Assembly (NCBI RefSeq): GCF_002374835.1
Contig: NZ_NWVD01000007.1
Span: 1 to 64,000, forward strand
Origin: Sphingomonas ginsenosidimutans
Lineage (GTDB): Bacteria > Pseudomonadota > Alphaproteobacteria > Sphingomonadales > Sphingomonadaceae
Length of the DNA stretch: 64,000 nt
Direction of reading: 5' to 3'
This document shows positions 25,536 to 35,319 of this stretch, one piece after another. How positions within the stretch are numbered: position 1 is the first letter of the stretch; each line of letters starts with the position of its first letter. Position numbers and translations under genes: made by a program. The notes under the pieces were generated by a model. The model saw only the letters and a list, made by a program, of their open reading frames with translations. It was not told the DNA's origin and ran no database searches.

Positions 25536-26723
25536 TTAGCGCAACGCGGCGGCGATCCGTTCCGCCAGCCGTGCCGCCACCTGATCCTTGGGAAGCCGTT
25601 CCCAGCTTTCGACGCCATCGGCGGTGATGAGGTGGACGGTATTGGCGTCGCCGCCCATCACGTCTCCCGACACGTCGTTGGCGACGATCCAGTCCGCGCC
25701 CTTGCGCGCGCGCTTGGCGGTGGCGTGGTCTACGACATGCTCGGTTTCCGCGGCGAAGCCGACCAGCAGCGCGGGGCGGCGCGGGCTGCGCGCCAGCGTG
25801 GCGAGGATGTCGACATTCTCCACCAGCCGCAGCGGGGCGGGCGGTTCGCCGGGGCGCTTCTTGATCTTCTGCCCGGCGGCATCCTCGGCGCGCCAGTCGG
25901 CGACCGCGGCGACCATCACCGCGGCATCGGCGGGCAGCGCGGCAGCGACCGCATTGGCCATGTCCTGCGCCGATTCGACGTCGATGCGATCGACCCCGGC
26001 GGGGGTGGGGAGCGGCACCGGCCCGGCCACCAGCGAGACGCGCGCGCCCAGCGCCGCCAGCGCCCCGGCGATCGCAAACCCCTGTTTCCCCGACGAGCGG
26101 TTGGCGATGTAGCGGACCGGGTCGATCGGCTCGTGCGTGGGGCCGGCCGTGACCAGGATGTGGCGCCCGGACAGCAGCTTGGCGGCGTTTCCTGCCAGCA
26201 TCTGTTCGATGCGCGCGACGATCGCATCGGGTTCGGGCAGGCGGCCGGGGCCGAACTCGCCACAGGCCATCGCGCCCTCGTCCGGCTCCATCACCGTCAC
26301 GCCGTCGGCGCGCAATTGCGCGACGTTGCGGCGGGTGGCCGGGTGCTGCCACATCCGCACGTTCATCGCCGGCGCCGCCAGCACCGGCTTGTCGGTGGCG
26401 AGCAGCAATGTGGTGGCCAGATCGTTCGCCAGCCCGCCGGCCATGCGCGCCAGCAGATCGGCGGTGGCGGGGGCGATGACGACCAGATCGGCCTGCCGGC
26501 TGAGCTGGATATGGCCCATCTCCGCCTCGTCCTTCAGATCCCACAGGGTGGTGAAGACCTGATCCTCGCTCAGCGCGGCGAGCGTCATCGGGGTGACGAA
26601 ATGGCTGCCGCCCTCGGTCAGGACGCAGCGCACGGCATGGCCGCGGCGGCGCAGCGTGCGGACGATCTCGCACGATTTGTACGCGGCGATGCCGCCGCCG
26701 ACGATCAGGAGGATACGGCTCAT
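25536..26723 (-). CDS. coaBC: Bifunctional phosphopantothenoylcysteine decarboxylase / phosphopantothenate-cysteine ligase
   Basis: 395 residues. The CoaC flavoprotein half (about 1-185) opens with LLIVGGGIAAYKSCEIVR, carries the catalytic histidine in MGHIQLSRQ, PAMNVRMW, and the cysteine in ACGEFGPGRLPEP. The CoaB half starts at HILVTAGPTHEPIDPVRYI with NRSSGKQG for nucleotide binding, and keeps KIKK and FAAETE. It performs two consecutive steps of coenzyme A synthesis. Its ATG overlaps the stop of the preceding membrane-protein gene (ATGA). Confidence 0.96.
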   Translation of the reverse strand: MSRILLIVGGGIAAYKSCEIVRTLRRRGHAVRCVLTEGGSHFVTPMTLAALSEDQVFTTLWDLKDEAEMGHIQLSRQADLVVIAPATADLLARMAGGLANDLATTLLLATDKPVLAAPAMNVRMWQHPATRRNVAQLRADGVTVMEPDEGAMACGEFGPGRLPEPDAIVARIEQMLAGNAAKLLSGRHILVTAGPTHEPIDPVRYIANRSSGKQGFAIAGALAALGARVSLVAGPVPLPTPAGVDRIDVESAQDMANAVAAALPADAAVMVAAVADWRAEDAAGQKIKKRPGEPPAPLRLVENVDILATLARSPRRPALLVGFAAETEHVVDHATAKRARKGADWIVANDVSGDVMGGDANTVHLITADGVESWERLPKDQVAARLAERIAAALR

Positions 26724-27751
26724 CGGGGGAACCTTGTCACGGTGAAGCGGCGTCTGTCGAGCGCGCCGCGATAGAGATCGGCCACCGCATCGGGTGCGAG
26801 CGCGAGACCGGGGGCGACCAGCAGCGCCGCCAGCGTCGCGGTGCCCGCGCCGAACAGCCCGTCGCACGCCACGCCCGCGGCAAGGATCGCCAGCACGCGC
26901 AGCCCCAACGGCCGCGACAGCGTGCCCCACCCGAGCGCGGCGAGCAGCAGCAGCGGCGCGGCGAGCGCGGCGGGGACGCCGGGCAGCGCGGCGGCGATCA
27001 GCCGCGCGGCGCCGTCGGCGGGCATCGTCGCCAGTTCCTGTGACGGTGGCAGGCCGAGCCGCCCCAGCGCGAACAGGTGCGCACCCAGGACAGCCAGCGC
27101 CAGCGCGGCGGCCGCGGCCCAGCCCGCCGCCTCGCGCCGCGACCCGTCGACCAGCGCGAGCAGCGCAAGGATCGCGGTGGCGAGGATCGCGGCGGGATCG
27201 ACCATCGCGGCCAGCGCGCCGAGCGCGGCGGCGCCGACCCAGCGATCGGCGCGCCGCACCAGCACCGCCAGCGCGACCAGCAGCGCGGCCCAGCCGGCGT
27301 GCGGCGCATCGGTCCACAGCAACGCACCCGCGACCGCGCCGAGCGCCAGCAGCGCGATCGCCAGCGCCTGCGCGCCGCCGCGCGCGAACAGCGGGACGAG
27401 GCGCAACATGCCGATCCACAGCCAGCCGGTCAGCGCGGCCGCCAGCAGCAGCATCGTCGCCCAGCCGGGCAGCGACGAATCGAAGATCGCGAGCGCGGGC
27501 GGGAACAGCCCCAGCGGCCGCGCCGCGGGATCGGCGCGCAACAGATCGGCCAGCCCGTCGTAGAAACCGCTGGCGTAGCGCATCCCCGACAGCAGCGCGG
27601 CATAGAGCGGCTCGCCCGGCACATCGCCACGCGGCGCGGCGACGGCCGCCAGCAACAGCATGACGAGCAGCGCGAACAACGCCCAGCGCCGCTGGCGCGC
27701 GGGCAGCGCGGCCAGCCGCGTCGCCCCGGCCTGCCACAAGGGCGCGGTCAT
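26720..27751 (-). CDS. Polytopic membrane protein, unknown function
   Basis: 343 residues from ATG 27751, about 13 bp after the ubiB stop. About ten hydrophobic helices rich in Ala/Leu are separated by short basic loops. The first is preceded by ALPARQRRW. No transporter or enzyme signature is recognised, although the layout (helix, large first loop with GEPLYAALLSGMRYASGFYDG) recalls GT-C glycosyltransferase-like or conserved sphingomonad membrane proteins. It sits inside the ubiE-ubiB-coaBC operon with overlap to coaBC. Confidence 0.75.
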   Translation of the reverse strand: MTAPLWQAGATRLAALPARQRRWALFALLVMLLLAAVAAPRGDVPGEPLYAALLSGMRYASGFYDGLADLLRADPAARPLGLFPPALAIFDSSLPGWATMLLLAAALTGWLWIGMLRLVPLFARGGAQALAIALLALGAVAGALLWTDAPHAGWAALLVALAVLVRRADRWVGAAALGALAAMVDPAAILATAILALLALVDGSRREAAGWAAAAALALAVLGAHLFALGRLGLPPSQELATMPADGAARLIAAALPGVPAALAAPLLLLAALGWGTLSRPLGLRVLAILAAGVACDGLFGAGTATLAALLVAPGLALAPDAVADLYRGALDRRRFTVTRFPR

Positions 27752-27764
27752 CTCGGCCCGCCCG

Positions 27765-29303
27765 TTACCGCCAGAGCGCGGCAAGCGCGCCGGCGACGCC
27801 CGCCGCGACCCCCAGCATCCCGACCAGCGCATAGCGCCAGCCGCCGCCGACGCGGACGACCTGGATATCGCGCAGCGGCGGGGCGGGGGGCGCGCCGCCG
27901 GGGGCGGGGAAGCGCGCCTCGATCCGGCGGACCAGATCGGGGAGCCGCGCGAGCGTGCGCACATCGGCGACGAGCCGGTCGGCGATCGCCGCTTCCGGCC
28001 CCAGTTCGGTGCGGATCCAGTCCTCCACCAGCGGCGCGGCGGTGACCCACAGGTTGATGTCGGGATCGAGCGCGGTCGCGACGCCCTCCACCATCACCAT
28101 CGTCTTTTGCAGCAGCAGCAGGTGCGGCTGCGTCACCATGTCGAAATCGCGGGTGATGCCGAACAGCCCGTCCAGCATCATGCCGATCGACATGTCCTTG
28201 ACCGGCAGGCCGCGCATCGGCTCCCCCACCGCCCGCAGCGCGGTGGCGAATTCCTCCACGCTGTGGTGCGCGGGGACATATTGCGCCTCGAAATGGATTT
28301 CGGCGACGCGGCGATAGTCGCCGGTGATGAGGCCGTACAGGATTTCCGCCAGCCACACCCGCGCGCGCCGGTCGATCCGCCCCATGATCCCGAAATCGAT
28401 CGCGGCGACGCGGTTGCCCGGCAGCGCGAACAGATTGCCCTGGTGCATGTCGGCATGGAAGAAGCCGTCGGCGATCGCCTGTCGCAGGAAGGCGTGGACC
28501 AGCGTACGCGCAATCGCGGGCAGATCGTAGCCCGCGGCGACCAGCGCGGCGCGGTTCGACAGCTTGATCCCGTCGATCCATTCGATCGTCAGCACGCGGC
28601 CGGTGGTGCGCGCCCAGTCGACCGCGGGGACGACGAAGTCCGGCTCCGCCGTCATCGTCTCGGCCAGTTCGGACGCCGACGCGGCCTCGCGCGTGAAGTT
28701 CAGCTCGCGCGCGGTCCAGCGCTTGAACGTTTCGATGACCAGCCGCGGTTGCAGCCGGGCGATTTCTCCGCCCATCGGCTCCACCTGTGCCGCGGCCCAT
28801 TCATAGGTGTCGATCGCGCGGGCGAAATCATCCTCGACGCCGGGGCGCAGCACCTTGACCGCGACGTGGCGGCCGTCGGTGGTGACCGCGCGGTGGACCT
28901 GCGCGATCGAGGCGGCGCCGACCGGCTGTTCGTCGATCTGCGCGAACAGGCTGTCGAGCGGGCGGCCGAAGCTTTGCTGCATCACCGCGCGAATCGCCTC
29001 GAACGGGACCGGCGGCACCGCATCCTGAAGGCGCAGCAGGTCGGTCGCCGCCGCCTCGCCGACGATGTCGGGGCGGGTGGCGAGCGTTTGACCCAGCTTG
29101 ATCGCGGCCGGGCCCAGCGCCTCGAACGCATCGGCGTAGCGCGGCACGTCGGGAACGCGCGCGCCCAGCCGCGCCAGCCGCAGCAGCCGGCGCAGGTTGG
29201 CGGGCGTGTGCGGATCGCGCTCGATCCCGCGCAGCGCGCCGTGCCGCGCCAGCGTGCGGCCCCATTTCAGGAGCCGCCAGGTGTGGACGATCGGGGAGGT
29301 CAA
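27765..29303 (-). CDS. ubiB: UbiB-family atypical kinase, ubiquinone synthesis
   Basis: 512 residues from a TTG that overlaps the ubiE stop as TTGA; no ATG lies near the expected N-terminus. Kinase-like motifs of the ABC1/UbiB family are clear: KxGQ in AIKLGQTLATR, the Ala-rich loop PVGAASIAQVHRA, VAVKVLRPG (lysine), the HADMHQGN catalytic loop and AIDFGIMGR. Two C-terminal membrane helices (the last is YALVGMLGVAAGVAGALAAL) anchor it. It supports ubiquinone synthesis, probably by extracting lipid intermediates. Confidence 0.94.
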   Translation of the reverse strand: MTSPIVHTWRLLKWGRTLARHGALRGIERDPHTPANLRRLLRLARLGARVPDVPRYADAFEALGPAAIKLGQTLATRPDIVGEAAATDLLRLQDAVPPVPFEAIRAVMQQSFGRPLDSLFAQIDEQPVGAASIAQVHRAVTTDGRHVAVKVLRPGVEDDFARAIDTYEWAAAQVEPMGGEIARLQPRLVIETFKRWTARELNFTREAASASELAETMTAEPDFVVPAVDWARTTGRVLTIEWIDGIKLSNRAALVAAGYDLPAIARTLVHAFLRQAIADGFFHADMHQGNLFALPGNRVAAIDFGIMGRIDRRARVWLAEILYGLITGDYRRVAEIHFEAQYVPAHHSVEEFATALRAVGEPMRGLPVKDMSIGMMLDGLFGITRDFDMVTQPHLLLLQKTMVMVEGVATALDPDINLWVTAAPLVEDWIRTELGPEAAIADRLVADVRTLARLPDLVRRIEARFPAPGGAPPAPPLRDIQVVRVGGGWRYALVGMLGVAAGVAGALAALWR

Positions 29304-30031
29304 ATCTTCCAGCCGCTGTGGATCGCGACCAGCCCGCCCAGCATCGGTTCGACGCGCGTCTGCACGAACCCGGCGTCCTCGATCATCCGCTTGAACGTCG
29401 GCATGTCCGGGAAGCGGCGGATCGATTCGACCAGATAGCGATAGCTGTCGGCATCCTGCGCCAGCAGTTGCCCCAGCTTCGGCACCAGACGATGCGAATA
29501 GGCGTCGTAGACCTCCGCGAAGCCGGGCCACAGCGTGGTCGAGAATTCGAGGCAGAAGAACCGCCCGCCGCGTCGCAGGACACGGTGCGCCTCACGCAAG
29601 GCGGCGGGGATGTCGGTCACGTTGCGGATGCCGAACGCGATCGTATAGGCGTCGAAGAAGCGGTCGGGGAAGGTCAGCACCTCGGCATTCGCCTCGGTCC
29701 ACACCAGCCCGTCGATGCCGCGCTGCTGCGCGCGGCCGATCCCGACCTCCAGCATCTCCGGGTTGATGTCCGCGACTGTCACCGACGCGCCGCTCGCCGC
29801 CAGTCGGAACGCGATGTCGCCGGTGCCGCCGGCCATGTCGAGGATCTGTTCGCCCTCGCGCGGCTTCACGCGGCGGACGAAGCGGTCCTTCCACAATCGG
29901 TGCATCCCGCCCGACATGGCATCGTTCATCACATCGTAGCGGCTGGCCACGCTGGAAAAGACGCCGCGGACGCGGGCGGTCTTTTCGACAGGGGAGACAT
30001 CTTCGTAACCGAAGGACACGGTATCGCTCAT
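29300..30031 (-). CDS. ubiE: Ubiquinone/menaquinone C-methyltransferase
   Basis: 243 residues. The SAM-binding motif ILDMAGGTGDIAFRLA lies at about 63-78, preceded by YDVMNDAMSGGMHRLWK and followed by AFGIRNVTD and the C-terminal GGLVAIHSGWK, all diagnostic for UbiE. It performs the C-methylation of the quinone ring. It leads a minus-strand operon ubiE-ubiB-membrane protein-coaBC and is divergent from mutM with 46 bp between. Confidence 0.96.
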   Translation of the reverse strand: MSDTVSFGYEDVSPVEKTARVRGVFSSVASRYDVMNDAMSGGMHRLWKDRFVRRVKPREGEQILDMAGGTGDIAFRLAASGASVTVADINPEMLEVGIGRAQQRGIDGLVWTEANAEVLTFPDRFFDAYTIAFGIRNVTDIPAALREAHRVLRRGGRFFCLEFSTTLWPGFAEVYDAYSHRLVPKLGQLLAQDADSYRYLVESIRRFPDMPTFKRMIEDAGFVQTRVEPMLGGLVAIHSGWKI

Positions 30032-30077
30032 GCGCCACGCTCTAGCGAGGCGCGGGCCGAGCGGCTAGGGGGCGGAC

Positions 30078-30893
30078 ATGCCGGAATTGCCAGAGGTGGA
30101 AACGACCGTGCGCGGGCTGGCCCCCGTGCTCGACGGGCAGGTGCTGACGCTGGTCGCGCCGCGGCGCGGCGACCTGCGCCGTCCGTTTCCGGCCGACCTG
30201 CGCCAGCGGCTGACCGGCGCGCGCGTGACCGGGCTGTCGCGGCGCGCCAAATACGGGCTGATCGCGACAGACCGCGACGATACGATGATCTTCCACCTGG
30301 GCATGTCGGGGCGGTGGCGCGTCGATCCGGCGGAGATCCTGCCGCACGATCACCTGCTGATCGAAACGGGCGCGGGGCGGCGGCTGGCGCTCAACGATCC
30401 GCGGCGGTTCGGATCGGTGGACCTGTCGCCGACCGCGCAGATGCCCGACTTTCCCGCGTTCGCCGCGCTGGGGCCCGAGCCGCTGGGCGCGGACTTCACC
30501 GCCGCGCATCTGGCGCGGGTGCTGGCGGGCAAGCGGGTGTCGATCAAGCTGGCGCTGCTGGACCAGCGGATCGTCGCCGGGCTGGGCAACATCTATGTCT
30601 GCGAGGCGCTGTACCACGCACGAATCGCGCCGCAGCGCGCCGCGGGCGAGATATCGCGCGCGCGGCTGGAACGGCTGGTCGTCTCGGTGCGCGACGTGCT
30701 GTTGTCGGCGATCGACGCGGGCGGATCGAGCCTGCGCGACTATGCGCGGCCCGATGGCGAACTGGGCTATTTCTCCAAGCAGTTCGCGGTCTACGGCCGG
30801 GAAGGCCAGTCGTGCGGATGCGGCGGGACGGTGGCGCGCTATGCGGAAGGGGGACGTTCCACCTTCTGGTGTCCGGCGTGCCAGAAACGTTGA
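30078..30893 (+). CDS. mutM: Formamidopyrimidine-DNA glycosylase
   Basis: 271 residues. The catalytic N-terminus [14 protein letters not shown] (Pro2 nucleophile, Glu3), the lysine in RRAKYGL, the helix-two-turn-helix [20 protein letters not shown], and a C-terminal zinc finger with cysteines in CGCGG and CPACQ are all present. It removes 8-oxoguanine and related lesions. It is followed by rpsT 97 bp downstream on the same strand. Confidence 0.96.
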   Translation: MPELPEVETTVRGLAPVLDGQVLTLVAPRRGDLRRPFPADLRQRLTGARVTGLSRRAKYGLIATDRDDTMIFHLGMSGRWRVDPAEILPHDHLLIETGAGRRLALNDPRRFGSVDLSPTAQMPDFPAFAALGPEPLGADFTAAHLARVLAGKRVSIKLALLDQRIVAGLGNIYVCEALYHARIAPQRAAGEISRARLERLVVSVRDVLLSAIDAGGSSLRDYARPDGELGYFSKQFAVYGREGQSCGCGGTVARYAEGGRSTFWCPACQKR

Positions 30894-30990
30894 CGCGCGC
30901 CGCCAGTCTCGCTATGGGCGGCGCCTTCGAGGGCCAACGGGTCATCCGCTGCGCCCTTTTTCATCGTTTCGAACAGATCAGAGGACGTTC

Positions 30991-31254
30991 ATGGCGAATA
31001 CGCCGCAAGCCAAGAAGCGCATCCGTCGCAACGAGCGTCGGGCCGAAATCAACGGTATCCGTGTCGGCCGTATCCGCACCTTCGTGAAGAAGGTCGAAGC
31101 GGCGCTAGCGTCGGGTGACAAGGCGGCGGCGGCGACCGCGCTGCAGGCGGCCCAGCCGGAGCTGGCGCGCGGCGTGGCCAAGGGCGTGCTTCACAAGAAC
31201 ACCGCCTCGCGCAAGTTCGCGCGGCTGACCAAGCGCGTGTCCGCGCTGGCCTGA
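30991..31254 (+). CDS. rpsT: 30S ribosomal protein S20
   Basis: 87 residues, basic and helical, starting [19 protein letters not shown] and ending [20 protein letters not shown], the S20 pattern. GAGGA lies seven bases before the ATG. A strong terminator follows 20 bp after the stop. Confidence 0.96.
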   Translation: MANTPQAKKRIRRNERRAEINGIRVGRIRTFVKKVEAALASGDKAAAATALQAAQPELARGVAKGVLHKNTASRKFARLTKRVSALA

Positions 31255-31274
31255 TCCGTCATCACTGACGGTGG

Positions 31275-31309
31275 AAAACGCCCGCCGGGTTCGTCCCGGC
31301 GGGCGTTTT
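31275..31309 (+). terminator. Rho-independent terminator after rpsT
   Basis: AAAACGCCCGCCGGG and CCCGGCGGGCGTTTT form a perfect 15-bp stem around TTCGT. The flanking A and T tracts make it usable on both strands; rpsT is the only gene that ends here. Confidence 0.92.
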
Positions 31310-31703
31310 CGCGTGTGCGCGGCCCGCGCCGCCGGACGGTTGCGGCGACCCCGCGGCGGAACAAAATGCCACCGCTTCGAAAGCCCCGGAATTCTCGCGA
31401 TTCGCGATCGGCCGCTTTCGCGCCACCTCAATATCGTCCAATGAAAACAAGTGGTTATCAGAAATTCGACGGATTTGTGCGGCTGATGACGAGTCAATGC
31501 GCTTTATTTCGTTTTTGTGTCCGCCAGCGGGCTTGATCGACTCACGCCGCTGTTCCTAATCCTGTGCTCCCGACGACGACCGTCGTTCTGGGAACAGGGT
31601 AACGTCTGATGACGACCGCGATGTATTCGCGGGCCGGGGGAAGATTGTTTTGTCGACGTGGGACGGCGCAGGCAGCGGGCTTGCGCCGGCGGAGGAGTAG
31701 TGC
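31310..31703 (+). promoter_or_regulatory. dnaA upstream region
   Basis: About 390 bp without a supported gene. The part from 31370 to 31520 is AT-richer than its surroundings. A short dyad ACGAC-GACC-GTCGT lies near 31573. No perfect DnaA box (TTATNCACA) was found, so there is no support for a replication origin here. The dnaA promoter must lie in this region, but its exact position is not evident. Confidence 0.4.
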
Positions 31704-33128
31704 GTGGCGTCAGAGCGGGATCAGGATGGCGGGACGAGCGCATTGGCACAGGCATGGGCCTGCGTCCGCGCGAACCTGCGCCTGTCCGCCGGTGCGCGGC
31801 TGTTCGATCAGTGGCTGGCGCCGATCGCGCTGGTCGATGGCGCGGACACGCAGGACATCCGCCTGACGCTGCCGTCCGCGTTCATGACCACCTGGGTCAA
31901 GAGCCACTATGCTGACCGGCTGTTGCATGAATTCCGCGCGGTGCTGCCGGGCGTGCGCAGCGTAGAGATCGACACGGCGCCGCGCACGGCATCGGTGCAG
32001 GTGATCGCCGCCCCGGTGGCCGCATCCGCGCCCGTTCCCGCGCCGGTCGCGGTGGCGCCGGTCGCCGCCGCCCCGATCGTGCAGGACGCCGGCGAGGCGG
32101 GGGAGCGCCCGGCGCTCGACCCGCGGCTGACGTTCGACCGGTTCGTGGTCGACCCGTCGAACATGGTCGCGCTGAACGCCGCGCGCGCGCTGGCGCAGCC
32201 GGGGCCGGTGCGGTTCAGCCCGCTGTTCCTCCACGGCGGCACCGGGCAGGGCAAGACCCACCTGATGAACGCGATCGCGCACGATTTCCTGGCGTCGCAC
32301 CTGAACGCGCGGGTGATGCTGATGTCGGCCGAGCGGTTCATGTTCGAATTCGTCGCGGCGATGCGCGCGCGCGACACGTTCGCGTTCAAGGCGCGGCTGC
32401 GCAGCTGCGACCTGCTGCTGATCGACGATCTGCAGTTCATCGCCGGCAAGGACGCGACGCAGGAGGAATTCTTCCACACCGTCAACGAGATCATGGCGGC
32501 GGGCAAGCGGCTGGTGATCGCCGCCGACCGCGCGCCACAGGCGCTGGACGGGGTCGAGCCGCGCATCCTCGGGCGGCTGTCGGCGGGGCTGGTTGCGGAT
32601 ATCCGCCCGTCCTCGCCCGAACTGCGCCGGGCGGTGCTGCTGCGCCGCATCGCCGATATGCCCGACGTTAAGGTGCCGGCCGAGGTGATCGAGATGCTGG
32701 CGTCGCGCATCACCAGCAGCATCCGCGAGCTGGAGGGAGCGCTGACCCGCGTCACCGCTTATGCGATGCTGACCGGCGAGACGATCGACATGGCGTTCGC
32801 GCAGGCGACGCTGGGCGACATGCTGCGCGGCGCGCAACGGCGCGTGACGATCGACCAGATCCAGAAGGCGGTCGCCGACCATTTCGAGATGAAGCCGCTG
32901 GACCTGGTATCGGCCCGCCGCGCCCGCGCGGTGGCGCGCCCGCGGCAGATCGCGATGTACCTGGCCAAGCGGCTGACCACCCGCTCGCTGCCCGAGATCG
33001 GCCGCAAGTTCGGCGGGCGCGACCATTCGACGGTGATCCATGCGGTGCGCCGGATCGAGGAATTGCGCGACACCGACCGCGACGTCGACGGCGCGGTGCG
33101 CGTCCTGCTGGGCCAGCTGGAAGGCTGA
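31704..33128 (+). CDS. dnaA: Chromosomal replication initiator DnaA
   Basis: 474 residues from a GTG. Domain I occupies about 1-90. A Pro/Ala/Val-rich linker covers 95-135. The AAA+ domain holds Walker A HGGTGQGKTH near 174-183, Walker B LLLIDDLQF and the sensor 2 arginine region. Domain IV ends in the DNA-binding signature GRDHSTVIHAVRRIEEL. It opens the replication origin. The position after mutM-rpsT is normal for this group. Confidence 0.97.
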   Translation: MASERDQDGGTSALAQAWACVRANLRLSAGARLFDQWLAPIALVDGADTQDIRLTLPSAFMTTWVKSHYADRLLHEFRAVLPGVRSVEIDTAPRTASVQVIAAPVAASAPVPAPVAVAPVAAAPIVQDAGEAGERPALDPRLTFDRFVVDPSNMVALNAARALAQPGPVRFSPLFLHGGTGQGKTHLMNAIAHDFLASHLNARVMLMSAERFMFEFVAAMRARDTFAFKARLRSCDLLLIDDLQFIAGKDATQEEFFHTVNEIMAAGKRLVIAADRAPQALDGVEPRILGRLSAGLVADIRPSSPELRRAVLLRRIADMPDVKVPAEVIEMLASRITSSIRELEGALTRVTAYAMLTGETIDMAFAQATLGDMLRGAQRRVTIDQIQKAVADHFEMKPLDLVSARRARAVARPRQIAMYLAKRLTTRSLPEIGRKFGGRDHSTVIHAVRRIEELRDTDRDVDGAVRVLLGQLEG

Positions 33129-33144
33129 CCCGGCACGGCGGCGC

Positions 33145-33435
33145 TCAGGCCGCCTGGCGGAATTCCGGGGCCGGCAGCGGCGCGGTTTCCACGACCGCGC
33201 CGGCGGTGACCGGTTCGGCTGCGCTCGCGCGGCGGCGCGAGGGCGCGATCAGGCGGCTGACCAGAACCAGCAGGCCGAGCGCGGCATAGGCCATCAGCAC
33301 ATGTTCGAGATCGAACAGCAGCGCCACCGCGAAGCCGATGCGGAGCCACAGCGGGTTGAACCCGAAATCCTCTCCCAGCGCGGCGCACACGCCGAACAGA
33401 TGATCCTTGGGGGCCGGGTGGGTGGTGGCGGTCAT
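33145..33435 (-). CDS. PspC-domain membrane protein
   Basis: 96 residues. A PspC-type segment covers about 10-62: FGVCAALGEDFGFNPLWLR followed by two hydrophobic stretches. An Ala/Glu/Pro tail of about 30 residues follows. GGAG lies upstream of the ATG. PspC proteins sense envelope stress together with PspA/PspB, but no other psp gene is present here. It is convergent with dnaA, 16 bp apart. Confidence 0.85.
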   Translation of the reverse strand: MTATTHPAPKDHLFGVCAALGEDFGFNPLWLRIGFAVALLFDLEHVLMAYAALGLLVLVSRLIAPSRRRASAAEPVTAGAVVETAPLPAPEFRQAA

Positions 33436-33622
33436 GATGGCGAACTCCGTTGCTGCGCATCGCTAAGCAGGCGGCGTGCCAATTTCGTTAAGCTACGGAA
33501 TCATAAGGCATCGTGCCCCGGCCCGCGGGAGCAACGGGTCGCCCGTAGGCGCGGCGCGCCAGATGTTGGCAAGCCACGCCGGTGCTCCGCGCCGGGTCGG
33601 TCGTCGCCGATGACCGCTCCGC

Positions 33623-34177
33623 TCAGCGCAACGGCGTGATGATATCCGCGCCGTGACGGGTCGCCTTGTCATAGGCGACGTCATGTTCACCGATCTTGCG
33701 CAGCGCTGCCATGCCGGCCTCGTTGATGCGGTCACATCCCGCGGCATTCAGCGCGTCGGCCACGTCGCCGCGATGATCCCAAGCGTAGCGGACGTGACCG
33801 TCCTCATGCGCCAGCAACGTCGCGCGGAACCGGTCAAACCGCTCGCGGACCCTGGCGGGCACGTCGGTGTTCGCAAGGCGGGGTACGGTGACTACCGCGG
33901 AGAAGACGATATCGTCGAGCGTCGCGCTGCAACGGCCGGTCGCATCCCGCCGCCAGCGCCAGCTGATGTTCCAGCGGGACAGGCCATCGACCCGCGTGCC
34001 GTCATTGGGATCGGTTGGGCGCGCGGCGTCGATCGACCGGCGGATCGCTGCGACGCTGCGACCGCTGACCGCATATTCCTCGATCCGCACATGGGGGACA
34101 CCCTCGAACGCGGCAGTCGAGCCTTCGAGCGCCACGAGTGGGACGAGAAGGGTGGAAACGGCGAGGGCGATCTGCAT
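33623..34177 (-). CDS. DUF922-type predicted secreted zinc protease
   Basis: 184 residues. The hydrophobic N-terminus MQIALAVSTLLVPLVALEG is a probable signal peptide. The zinc motif HEDGHVRYAW (HExxH) lies near 131-140 within the DUF922 pattern, which also includes the YAVSGRS and WNISWRW segments. No partner gene is evident: the PspC gene lies 187 bp downstream and trpS about 125 bp upstream. Biochemical role untested for the family. Confidence 0.82.
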   Translation of the reverse strand: MQIALAVSTLLVPLVALEGSTAAFEGVPHVRIEEYAVSGRSVAAIRRSIDAARPTDPNDGTRVDGLSRWNISWRWRRDATGRCSATLDDIVFSAVVTVPRLANTDVPARVRERFDRFRATLLAHEDGHVRYAWDHRGDVADALNAAGCDRINEAGMAALRKIGEHDVAYDKATRHGADIITPLR

Positions 34178-34302
34178 CGCACCGCAGACTAGCCGCCGTG
34201 TCGGGGGAGGCAAGCCGGGCCGCGGCCGATCGCGACACCAGACCTGACGGCCTTTCCCTGCAACCCAGAACCGTCGCCAGGGATATCGACCGTCGCGCGG
34301 CC

Positions 34303-35319
34303 CTACACCAGCAGCCCCATCGCCTCCTGTGTGCGCCGCAGCATCGGGGCGGCGAGGGTTGCGGCCTTTTCCGCGCCGTCGCGCAGGATCGCGTCGATCG
34401 CGCTGCGATCCGCCAGCAGGCGCAGCATCTCGTCGCGGATCGGCGCGAGCTTCGCGACCGCCAGATCGGCGAGCGCGGGCTTGAACTGGCCGAAGCCCTT
34501 TCCGGCAAATTCGCCCAGCACGTCGTCGGGCGTGCGATCCGCCAGCGCGGCGAAGATGGTGACGAGGTTGCGCGCCTCGGCCCGGTCCGCCAGCTCCGCC
34601 ATGGTGGCGGGGAGCAGGTCGGGGTCGGTCTTGGCCTTGCGGAACTTGTCGGCGATCGTGTCGTCCGAATCGACCAGCTTGACCAGCGACTGTTCGGACG
34701 GGTTCGACTTGGACATTTTCGCCGACGCATCGCGCAGCGACATGATCCGCGGCGCGGCGGCGCTGACCAGCGGTTCGGGCAGGGTGAACAGCTCGGTCGC
34801 ATAGTCGTTGTTGAACTTCGTCGCGATATCGCGCGCCAGCTCCAGATGCTGTTTCTGGTCCTCGCCCACGGGCACATGCGTGGCGTTGTAGAGCAGCACG
34901 TCGGCGGCCATCAGGACCGGATAGTCGTACAGGCCGACGCTGGCGCCCTCGCGGTTCTTGCCCGCCTTGTCCTTGAACTGCGTCATGCGGTTCAGCCAGC
35001 CGACCCGCGCGACATTGTTGAGCAGCCACGACAGCTCGCTGTGCGCGGGCACGCGCGCCTGATTGAACAGGATCGAGCGCGCCGGGTCGATCCCGGCGGC
35101 GACCAGGGTCGCGGTCATCTCCACGCTATTCTCGCGCAGCTGATCGGGCGCGATCCATTCGGTCAGGCCGTGGAGGTCGGCGATGAAATACATCGTCTCG
35201 CCGCCCGACGACTGGATATCGTCCTGCATCGCCACCCACTGCTTCACCGCGCCCAGGTAGTTGCCGAGGTGAAGGTTGCCGGTCGGCTTGATACCGGAAA
35301 CGACGCGCATGTTGGTCAT
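34303..35319 (-). CDS. trpS: Tryptophanyl-tRNA synthetase
   Basis: 338 residues. Class I signatures: SGIKPTGNLHLGNYLGAV (HIGH-like) near the N-terminus, GEDQKQHLELARDIA, and KMSKSNPSE (KMSKS). The ATG at 35319 overlaps the murJ stop as ATGA; a second ATG at 35310 is possible. It charges tRNA-Trp and is co-transcribed with murJ and perhaps secB. Confidence 0.96.
   Translation of the reverse strand: MTNMRVVSGIKPTGNLHLGNYLGAVKQWVAMQDDIQSSGGETMYFIADLHGLTEWIAPDQLRENSVEMTATLVAAGIDPARSILFNQARVPAHSELSWLLNNVARVGWLNRMTQFKDKAGKNREGASVGLYDYPVLMAADVLLYNATHVPVGEDQKQHLELARDIATKFNNDYATELFTLPEPLVSAAAPRIMSLRDASAKMSKSNPSEQSLVKLVDSDDTIADKFRKAKTDPDLLPATMAELADRAEARNLVTIFAALADRTPDDVLGEFAGKGFGQFKPALADLAVAKLAPIRDEMLRLLADRSAIDAILRDGAEKAATLAAPMLRRTQEAMGLLV

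Noticed and set aside
31310..31703. Possible replication origin upstream of dnaA
   Set aside because: AT-richer DNA and a TTATC motif near 31455 are present, but no perfect DnaA box was found and none are clustered, and alphaproteobacterial origins usually lie elsewhere.
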